Assembly (NCBI GenBank): GCA_938003985.1
Contig: CALKWZ010000008.1
Location: forward strand, 1-7,994
Direction of reading: 5' to 3'
DNA length: 7,994 nucleotides
From: an uncultured Verrucomicrobiota bacterium
Lineage (GTDB): Bacteria; Verrucomicrobiota; Kiritimatiellia; CAIQIC01; Lenti-01
The stretch's first letter is position 1. Each line of letters opens with the position of its first letter. Position numbers and translations under genes: made by a program. The notes under the pieces were generated by a model. The model had not been told where the DNA came from. It saw only the letters and a program-made list of their open reading frames with translations, and did not search any database. Shown here in pieces: positions 1 through 4,715 of the stretch.

Positions 1-3
1 TCT

Positions 4-42
4 ACGTAAAAATCCGGAACACTTTTTACGTGCCACGTAAAA
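4..42. repeat. Cluster of three ACGTAAAA elements forming overlapping palindromes
   Basis: Three copies of the same 8-9 base element lie next to the recN stop: ACGTAAAAA at 4-12, its exact inverse TTTTTACGT at 23-31, and ACGTAAAA again at 35-42. The first two make a perfect 9-bp inverted repeat with a 10-nt spacer. The last two make a 19-bp palindrome at 24-42 with 9-bp arms around a single central C. The two same-orientation copies are 31 bp apart, close to three helical turns. AT-rich sequence like this stands out against the GC-rich surroundings. It may be an operator for a gene lying to the left, or a small dispersed repeat. It does not look like an intrinsic terminator, because the stems are AT-rich. 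The sequence is direct; the role is unknown. Confidence 0.7.
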
Positions 43-1716
43 CTACGCCTGGCGCGCCGCGGCGAGCAGTTCGGCGGCGTGGCGCAGGGCCACGCTGGTG
101 GATTCGCGCCCCCCGAGCATCCGCGCCAGCTCGTCCACGCGCGCCGCTTCGTCCAGCGGCGCCACGGTCGTGTGCGTGCGGCCGTCCCGCACGGATTTGC
201 GCACCGCGAAATGGTGCGCGCCGCACGCCGCCACCGGCGGCAGGTGGGTGATGGCGACGACTTGGCGGCGTTGCGCCGCCTGCGCCAGCTTCCGGCCCAC
301 CGCGTGCGCCGTCTCGCCGCCCACGTTCGCGTCGATTTCGTCGAACACCAGCAGCGGGATCCGGTCCGCCTCCGCCAGCACGACCTTGAGCGCCAGCATC
401 ACGCGCGAGATTTCGCCCGACGACGCGATGGCCCGCAGCGCGCGCATCGGCTCGCCGACGTTCGGCGCGAAGCCGAACTCCGCGCGGTCCAGGCCCGTCG
501 CCGCCGGCGCCTCGGTCGGCAGCAGCTCGATGCCGAACGCCCCGTGCGCGAAGCCCAGCGCCTGGAGTTCGGCGGTGATGGCCGGGGCCAGTTTCTCCGC
601 CGCCGCCGCGCGTCGCTTGCGCAGCGCCGCGCCCAGCGTGCGGAGTTCCTTTTCGACGGCCGCGATTTCCTTGGCCACGGCCGCCTTCTGCTCGTCGCGG
701 CTGCGCAGATCCTTCAAACGCGCGCGGGCGGTTTCCAGCGTCGCGAGGATTTCCGCGAAGGATCCGCCGTACTTGCGCTTGAGCTTGTCGTAGGTCGCCA
801 GCCGCTGGTCCAGCCATTCGAGGCGCGCGGGGTCGGCGTCGATGGCCGACAGTTCGCGCTGGATCGCCACGGAGAGCGTGGCGAGGGCGTCCGTGTGGGC
901 GCGCAGCGTGTCCGGCCAATCCTGCGCCGTCGGCATCAGCCGCGCCAGTTCGTCCAGCGCCTTGCGGGCGGGGGCCAGCACGGCCAGCGCCGCGTTCTCG
1001 TCCTCCGAGATCGCCTGCACGACCTGCTGGCCCAGCTCCAGGATGCGCTGCGCGTGGCCGGCCGTCTGCTGCTCGGCGCGGACTTTCTCCTCTTCGCCCG
1101 CGACGGGTTCGGCTTCCTCGATTTCCTTCACGCGGTAGGCGAGCAGGTCGATCTGCGCGGCGAGATCGCCGACGTCGCGCGCCAGTTCTTCGCGCCGCGC
1201 CAGCAGGCCTTCCCACTTCGCGAAAGCGGCGTCGTAGGCCGCGCGTTCCCGGTCGGCCTTGGCGAAGGCGTCCAGGATGTCGAGCTGGGCGGCGGGCTGG
1301 AACAGCGACTGGTGGTCGTGCGGCCCGTGGAGGTCCACCAGCCGCGCGCCGAGGCGCTTGAGCAGGGGCAGGGTGACCGGCGCGTCGTTGACGTAGGCCT
1401 GGCCGCCGCCGGCCGCCTTCACCGTGCGGCGCAAAATGAGCTGGCCGTGGTCGCACGGCTCCAGGCCGGCCGCCGCCAGTTCGGCGTCCACGGCCCGCGG
1501 ATCCGCGAGGTGGAACGTGGCTTCGACGACGCACTGCGTTTCGCCCGCGCGCACCGCGGAGGTGTCCGCGCGTTCGCCGAGCAGGAGATAGAGCGCGCCG
1601 ATCAGGATGGATTTGCCGGCCCCCGTTTCGCCGGTCACCACGTTGAGCCCCGGCGCGAACGTCACGGCCGCTTCTTCCACGAGGGCGAGGTTTTTCACTC
1701 TCAACAGCGTCAGCAT
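43..1716 (-). CDS. recN: DNA repair protein RecN (SMC-like ATPase)
   Basis: RecN is a cytoplasmic SMC-family ATPase that binds DNA ends and aids RecA-dependent double-strand-break repair. The 557-residue product matches the family's usual length of about 550. The N-terminus MLTLLRVKNLALVEE is typical. Walker A, GETGAGKS, lies at residues 29-36, followed by the ALYLLLGERAD segment. The middle (roughly 150-370) is rich in Glu, Arg, Ala and Leu, as expected for the coiled coil. The C-terminal head carries the ABC signature SSGEISR at 432-438 and Walker B LLVFDEID at 455-462, then the AITHLPPVAA switch region. The signature reads ASSGE rather than the common ASGGE. The gene ends with TAG directly beside the palindromic repeat at 4-42. 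No Shine-Dalgarno precedes the ATG, but a -10-like box ends 7 nt upstream, so the message may be leaderless. Recognition of the family is secure. Confidence 0.97.
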   Translation of the reverse strand: MLTLLRVKNLALVEEAAVTFAPGLNVVTGETGAGKSILIGALYLLLGERADTSAVRAGETQCVVEATFHLADPRAVDAELAAAGLEPCDHGQLILRRTVKAAGGGQAYVNDAPVTLPLLKRLGARLVDLHGPHDHQSLFQPAAQLDILDAFAKADRERAAYDAAFAKWEGLLARREELARDVGDLAAQIDLLAYRVKEIEEAEPVAGEEEKVRAEQQTAGHAQRILELGQQVVQAISEDENAALAVLAPARKALDELARLMPTAQDWPDTLRAHTDALATLSVAIQRELSAIDADPARLEWLDQRLATYDKLKRKYGGSFAEILATLETARARLKDLRSRDEQKAAVAKEIAAVEKELRTLGAALRKRRAAAAEKLAPAITAELQALGFAHGAFGIELLPTEAPAATGLDRAEFGFAPNVGEPMRALRAIASSGEISRVMLALKVVLAEADRIPLLVFDEIDANVGGETAHAVGRKLAQAAQRRQVVAITHLPPVAACGAHHFAVRKSVRDGRTHTTVAPLDEAARVDELARMLGGRESTSVALRHAAELLAAARQA

Positions 1717-1723
1717 GCGGGGC

Positions 1724-1752
1724 AGGATAGCCGAAGGCCCGCGGGCGGGAAA
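1724..1752 (-). promoter_or_regulatory. Candidate recN promoter, possibly giving a leaderless mRNA
   Basis: On the minus strand a -10-like TATCCT (1724-1729) lies 17 nt downstream of TTTCCC (1747-1752). Only 7 nt (1717-1723) separate the -10 box from the recN ATG, so transcription would begin at or beside the A of the start codon. This fits the lack of any Shine-Dalgarno sequence there. The -35 match is poor and the assignment is an inference. Confidence 0.4.
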
Positions 1753-1783
1753 GCGCGGAGTTGGTGCGGGATCGAACGGGCCG

Positions 1784-2206
1784 CTATTTGTCCCGCCCGA
1801 GGACCGCGATCGGTTCGTTCCGCGCGCCGCCGGCGGCGTCCGGAACGGGAAGCGTCGCGACGGACACGACGTGCCATCCCTGCGCGGCGTAGGCGTTCAA
1901 GACCGCTTCGAGCTTTTCAGGGCTGAACGTGCCGCCAAACCGCTCGTCCCGTTGCGTCAAAACTTTGTATTCCTTGAGCCGGACGGCTTTCTTCGCGACG
2001 GCCGGCAGCGGCATTTTCAGCTTGGGCAGGGGCCGGGGAGGCAGATGCGGGGCCGGCGGGGGCGGGGGCAGCGTGGCGGGCGCCTTCTGCACTTCGACGG
2101 TCTCGCCGCAGGTCGGGCAGTCCATCAGCTGGCCCAGCATGTCGCCGGGGGCTTCGAGCGCTTCTCCGCAATGCGGGCATTTGAAACGGACGTTCGGCGT
2201 GGGCAT
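1784..2206 (-). CDS. Zinc-ribbon plus DUF4177-like domain protein
   Basis: This 140-residue protein has no known function. Residues 10-33 form a zinc-ribbon/knuckle with CPHC (Cys10, Cys13) and CPTC (Cys30, Cys33), the pattern seen in short Zn-binding N-termini of many bacterial proteins. A Pro-rich linker covers about 43-70, with a run of five prolines. Residues 79-140 look like a DUF4177-type domain: EYKVLTQRDERFGG, then a helix LEAVLNAYAAQGW and the strand HVVSVATLPV. In that family the pattern is 'LN.LGAEGW.LVSV'. No signal peptide is visible, so it is probably cytoplasmic. It lies 67 nt upstream of recN in the same orientation, but each gene seems to have its own -10 box. There is no Shine-Dalgarno before the ATG. 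The domain calls come from pattern memory; the zinc ribbon is the firmer of the two. Confidence 0.85.
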   Translation of the reverse strand: MPTPNVRFKCPHCGEALEAPGDMLGQLMDCPTCGETVEVQKAPATLPPPPPAPHLPPRPLPKLKMPLPAVAKKAVRLKEYKVLTQRDERFGGTFSPEKLEAVLNAYAAQGWHVVSVATLPVPDAAGGARNEPIAVLGRDK

Positions 2207-2213
2207 GGACGGG

Positions 2214-2241
2214 AGCTTAGCGGAACGGCGGGAGGATTCAA
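2214..2241 (-). promoter_or_regulatory. Candidate promoter of the zinc-ribbon gene, possibly leaderless
   Basis: On the minus strand TTGAAT (2236-2241) is followed after 16 nt by TAAGCT (2214-2219), and 7 nt later (2207-2213) by the ATG. This is the same -10-to-ATG distance as at recN. The transcript would start at about the first base of the start codon, which fits the absence of a Shine-Dalgarno sequence. The hexamer matches are moderate. Confidence 0.4.
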
Positions 2242-2361
2242 CCGCGAATGCGGCAGAGCACGATCGTTTGCCGGAAAGTTCGGACTTGTCCGGAGCGGCA
2301 TTTCTGGAACGCCGTGCGCTATGCGCTGCGCCGCAGGCAAATAGAATTATCCATCTTCATC

Positions 2362-2391
2362 TTGTCAACCTCCGGGAAGGAGGCCTAGACT
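2362..2391 (+). promoter_or_regulatory. Promoter of the first lipoprotein gene
   Basis: TTGTCA (2362-2367, five of six to TTGACA) is separated by 18 nt from TAGACT (2386-2391). The spacer contains a small inverted repeat, CCTCC at 2369-2373 and GGAGG at 2379-2383, which could be an operator half-site pair or chance. Transcription would start near 2398, leaving a leader of about 29 nt that contains the AAGGAG Shine-Dalgarno at 2416-2421. The remainder of the gap between the divergent genes (2207-2361) shows no convincing gene. Confidence 0.6.
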
Positions 2392-2426
2392 GATTTCAGC
2401 GAGGAATCGCAACAAAAGGAGCCTTC

Positions 2427-2912
2427 ATGAAAGAGTCCAGGTGGTGGATGTGTTTCTGCACGGGATTGCTGGCGTTGGCGTGCGCGGTATCGATGACGGC
2501 CTGCAGCGACGGCGACGACGACGACGATGATGCCGCTGGAGTCGTGGTGGTGACCAACGTGGTGAACGGCACCACGGTGGTGGTGACCAACGCGGCACCG
2601 CCTGCACCGCAGGCGCTGGTGGCGCCGCAGCAGGTTTCGCCGGCGGACGGCACCGAATATTCCACCATCGTCATCCTCGATCCTGGGTACAACGTCAGCT
2701 TCGAGTGGACGGCGGTGCCGGGCGCGGCGTCCTACGTCCTCGAACTGGACGGCACGCAGCATGCCGTGGCCGGCACGACCGTCACGCTGCCGGTGTCGGA
2801 CTTCGGCAACCACAAGTGGCGCGTTTGGGCCAAGGATGCGAACGGCGCGAGCGGACCGGCGAGCTCGAAGGATTCCTTCTCCATCAACGTGATCTTGCTG
2901 GTGCCGATCTAG
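2427..2912 (+). CDS. Small lipoprotein with Asp-rich tether and FN3-like domain (paralogue 1)
   Basis: The 161-residue product has a signal peptide (residues 1-25, hydrophobic core TGLLALACAVSM) ending in a lipobox-like MTAC, so Cys26 is the likely lipidated residue. Ser27 is at position +2, followed by an acidic stretch with six Asp in a row at 30-35. Next comes a Val/Thr motif (39-55) that reads as two strands around an Asn-Gly turn, TNVVNGTTVVVTN. A Pro/Ala linker leads to a beta-sandwich domain from about 71 to 155 (SPADG, then FEWTAVPGAASYVLEL, then HKWRVWAKD) that resembles a fibronectin-III fold. A Shine-Dalgarno AAGGAG sits 5 nt before the ATG. The gene has its own promoter and a strong terminator. 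Its neighbour at 3086-3589 has the same plan. The envelope location is inferred and the function is unknown; ligand or carbohydrate binding is possible but unsupported. Confidence 0.88.
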   Translation: MKESRWWMCFCTGLLALACAVSMTACSDGDDDDDDAAGVVVVTNVVNGTTVVVTNAAPPAPQALVAPQQVSPADGTEYSTIVILDPGYNVSFEWTAVPGAASYVLELDGTQHAVAGTTVTLPVSDFGNHKWRVWAKDANGASGPASSKDSFSINVILLVPI

Positions 2913-2928
2913 GCGGCGAATCGTCCCC

Positions 2929-2955
2929 AGGCCCCGGAGCGATCCGGGGCCTTTT
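2929..2955 (+). terminator. Intrinsic terminator after the first lipoprotein gene
   Basis: A perfect 10-bp stem, AGGCCCCGGA (2929-2938) pairing with TCCGGGGCCT (2943-2952), closes a 4-nt loop GCGA and runs into TTTT. It lies 17 nt after the stop codon. The U tract is short but the stem is very stable. It separates the two lipoprotein genes into independent transcription units. Confidence 0.85.
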
Positions 2956-2985
2956 GCTGGGGGCCGTTTGGGCCGGCCAATTCTC

Positions 2986-3015
2986 TTGTTCGGGCCCCGC
3001 CGGCGGGACTATACT
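2986..3015 (+). promoter_or_regulatory. Promoter of the second lipoprotein gene
   Basis: TTGTTC (2986-2991) lies 18 nt before a good -10 box, TATACT (3010-3015, five of six). The preceding C gives the same CTT-to-TA distance of 25 nt seen upstream of the first lipoprotein gene and corA. Transcription would start near 3022, giving a leader of about 64 nt before the GTG start. Confidence 0.6.
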
Positions 3016-3085
3016 GCGCGGGCGGCTAGGGAATCGCCGGCGGAGGAACGTGCGGCGCGGAATCCGTGGCCCAGGGAGAAGCGGC

Positions 3086-3589
3086 GTGAAAGCACAAGGG
3101 CGGATGGCGTTTTGGGCAACGTGCGCGCTGGCGCTGGGGTTGGCCGGCGCGACGGGCTGCGACGACGACGACGAGGACGAATCTCCGGCCGCAACGGTCG
3201 CGGTGACCAACGTCGTCGGCGGCACGACGGTCGTGGTGACCAACGTCGCGGCCGCGCCGGCTGCCTCCGGCGAAGTCGAGCAACTGGCGGCCCAGCTCGT
3301 GGCGCCGGCGGACGGCGCCCAATTCAAGGTCTTCGTCGTCGGCTCCAAGGCGCAGGTGACGTTCACGTGGACGCCGCTGGAAGGCGTGGACAGCTACACG
3401 TTCCGGATGGGGCACTTTCCCGGCGGCTACGTGTTCGGCGAGAACTCCGCCACCCTCGAATTTCCGATCGGCGACTATACCTGGTGGATCCACGGCCGCT
3501 ATCCGGTGACCGCGGAAACCGTCGAGGAGGGTCCGGCCAGCGACCGGCGCACCTTCTCGGTCCGGCAGCAGGTCTTGGCCATTCCCTGA
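3086..3589 (+). CDS. Small lipoprotein with Asp/Glu-rich tether and FN3-like domain (paralogue 2)
   Basis: The preferred start is GTG at 3086, because GGAG at 3075-3078 is 7 nt upstream; an ATG at 3104 is the alternative. The product has 167 residues. A signal peptide (1-24) ends at GATGC, making Cys25 the likely lipid anchor. Asp26 is at position +2, and DDDDEDE covers 26-32. The Val/Thr hairpin motif follows at 38-54 (TNVVGGTTVVVTN, 12 of 13 identical to the upstream paralogue). A linker leads to a beta domain from about 74: PADG, then FTWTPLEGVDSYTFRM, then DYTWWIHGRYP. The C-terminal domains of the pair share layout but diverge in sequence, while the tether and hairpin are nearly fixed. 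Envelope location is inferred and the function is unknown. The pair probably arose by an old duplication and is now separately transcribed. Confidence 0.85.
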   Translation: MKAQGRMAFWATCALALGLAGATGCDDDDEDESPAATVAVTNVVGGTTVVVTNVAAAPAASGEVEQLAAQLVAPADGAQFKVFVVGSKAQVTFTWTPLEGVDSYTFRMGHFPGGYVFGENSATLEFPIGDYTWWIHGRYPVTAETVEEGPASDRRTFSVRQQVLAIP

Positions 3590-3600
3590 CCGGGATCCGA

Positions 3601-3626
3601 CCGCCGGATTTCGCCGCGGCCGGCGG
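3601..3626. terminator. Possible weak bidirectional hairpin between convergent genes
   Basis: CCGCCGG (3601-3607) and CCGGCGG (3620-3626) form a 7-bp stem around a 12-nt loop in the 40-nt gap between the second lipoprotein gene and corA, which converge. There is almost no U tract on either side (CCTT on the plus side), so termination here is only a possibility in a GC-rich background. Confidence 0.25.
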
Positions 3627-3629
3627 CCT

Positions 3630-4586
3630 TCAAATCCACTTCTTCTTCCGGACGAAGACCACGAACGCCGCGACGAAGACGGCGACGGCGATCCAGAACG
3701 CCGGATAGGCGTAGCGCCACTGCAGTTCGGGCAGCACCGCGAAATTCATGCCGTAGACGCCGGCGAGGAAGCTCAGCGGCAGGAAGATCATGCTGAAGAC
3801 GGTCAGGCGGCTCACGACCCGGTTCGTGCGGTGGCTGACCATGCCCATGTAGAGGTTCAGCGTCTCGTTGAGCACGCTGCGGACGCCGGCGACGTCGCCG
3901 CCGAGGCGGTCCAGCCGGTCGGACAGGATGTCCAGCGAGGGCTGCGTGGACTCGGGCACGAAGGCCGACTTGCGCGTGGCGAGATCGTTGAAGAAGTCGC
4001 GCGCGGCCAGCACCGTGCGGCGGAACGCCAGGATGTCGCCCGTCAGGTCGGCCACCTCGGCGAAGATCCCGTCGGTGACCTCGCCGAAGAGGCGCAGCTG
4101 GAGGCGCTCGGCTTCGGCGACGTGATGCTGGAAGACCCGGCGGTAGGATTCCAGCAGGTGCGAGCCCAGCTCGTAGAGCAGGAACCCCGCCGAGCGCGCG
4201 AACTTGCGGAAATCGTCGCGATAGATGCGCCGGATCTTGTCGAGGACGGCCGAGGCGGGCGGAGCGACCACGGCCAGGAAGTTTTCGCCGAGCAAGAAGC
4301 CCAGCACGTCGGTCTTCAGCGCGCGGCCGTCGACGCGGACTTCGGAGAGCGTGAAATGGATGGCTTCTTCGTAGAGCTCGACGTGCGCCTCGGGCTGGGG
4401 CCCCTGCAGCAGCGGGGCGAGGGCGGGCGGCACGCCGACGGCGGCGAGCCAGTCCTGCAGCGGCGCCTGTTCCTCCGGCGCGGCGACGATCCAGTAGAAC
4501 ATCCCCGGTTCCGGCCGCGCGGGCTTTTCCCGCTCGTCCAAGGTCCGTTCCCGTTTGGCGGCAAAATCGAACGCGACGATCTGCAT
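3630..4586 (-). CDS. corA: CorA-family divalent metal ion transporter
   Basis: CorA proteins are homopentameric inner-membrane channels for Mg2+ and sometimes Co2+ or Ni2+. The 318-residue product fits the family's length. Residues 1 to about 245 form the soluble domain, ending in the long stalk helix (around 190-260, ADLTGDILAFRRTVLAARDFF through VSHRTNRVVSRLTVFSMIFLP). Transmembrane segment 1 is about 262-278 and ends in the diagnostic YGMNF, with Gly279-Met280-Asn281. The periplasmic loop is AVLPELQWRY. Transmembrane segment 2 is about 295-312, followed by the basic C-terminus RKKKWI. The Gly-Met-Asn filter and the PEL loop support a genuine CorA. A Shine-Dalgarno GGAGG (minus strand, 4592-4596) sits 5 nt before the ATG. 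The gene has its own promoter and is convergent with the second lipoprotein gene. Which ion is carried cannot be told from sequence. Confidence 0.95.
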   Translation of the reverse strand: MQIVAFDFAAKRERTLDEREKPARPEPGMFYWIVAAPEEQAPLQDWLAAVGVPPALAPLLQGPQPEAHVELYEEAIHFTLSEVRVDGRALKTDVLGFLLGENFLAVVAPPASAVLDKIRRIYRDDFRKFARSAGFLLYELGSHLLESYRRVFQHHVAEAERLQLRLFGEVTDGIFAEVADLTGDILAFRRTVLAARDFFNDLATRKSAFVPESTQPSLDILSDRLDRLGGDVAGVRSVLNETLNLYMGMVSHRTNRVVSRLTVFSMIFLPLSFLAGVYGMNFAVLPELQWRYAYPAFWIAVAVFVAAFVVFVRKKKWI

Positions 4587-4625
4587 TCCGTCCTCCGTGT
4601 GTCCGGTCCGTTCCGCGACGGTCGG

Positions 4626-4656
4626 AGTCTAGCAGGCCACCCGGCGGCGGCGGAAG
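4626..4656 (-). promoter_or_regulatory. Candidate corA promoter
   Basis: On the minus strand a TAGACT box (4626-4631), identical to that of the first lipoprotein gene, lies 25 nt downstream of CTT (4654-4656). The -35 hexamer TTCCGC is a poor sigma-70 match, but the spacing is exactly that of the two lipoprotein promoters. Transcription would start near 4619, giving a leader of about 33 nt with the GGAGG ribosome binding site. Confidence 0.5.
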
Positions 4657-4667
4657 GCGATTCGCGC

Positions 4668-4698
4668 AAAAAAAGCGCCGCCCGTTGCCGGGCGGCGC
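4668..4698 (-). terminator. Strong intrinsic terminator of the ygeW-like gene
   Basis: Read on the minus strand, a perfect 10-bp stem GCGCCGCCCG / CGGGCGGCGC closes a GCAA loop of the GNRA tetraloop type and is followed by seven U (A at 4668-4674 on the plus strand). The stem begins 17 nt after the carbamoyltransferase stop codon. This is a textbook rho-independent terminator and isolates ygeW from corA. Confidence 0.95.
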
Positions 4699-4715
4699 GG
4701 AGAGGCGCGGCGGAA

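Noticed and set aside
4..42. Intrinsic terminator of recN
   Set aside because: The stems are AT-rich and lack the GC-rich hairpin plus U-tract layout seen at the other terminators in this window; operator or repeat is more likely.
79..1926. Plus-strand open frame of 615 codons opposite recN
   Set aside because: Arg/Gln/Ala-rich translation with no recognisable domain; antisense to a secure recN with conserved Walker motifs.
2385..2813. Minus-strand open frames opposite the first lipoprotein gene
   Set aside because: His/Arg repeats mirror the Asp/Val codon runs; the plus-strand frame has a Shine-Dalgarno, signal peptide, promoter and terminator.
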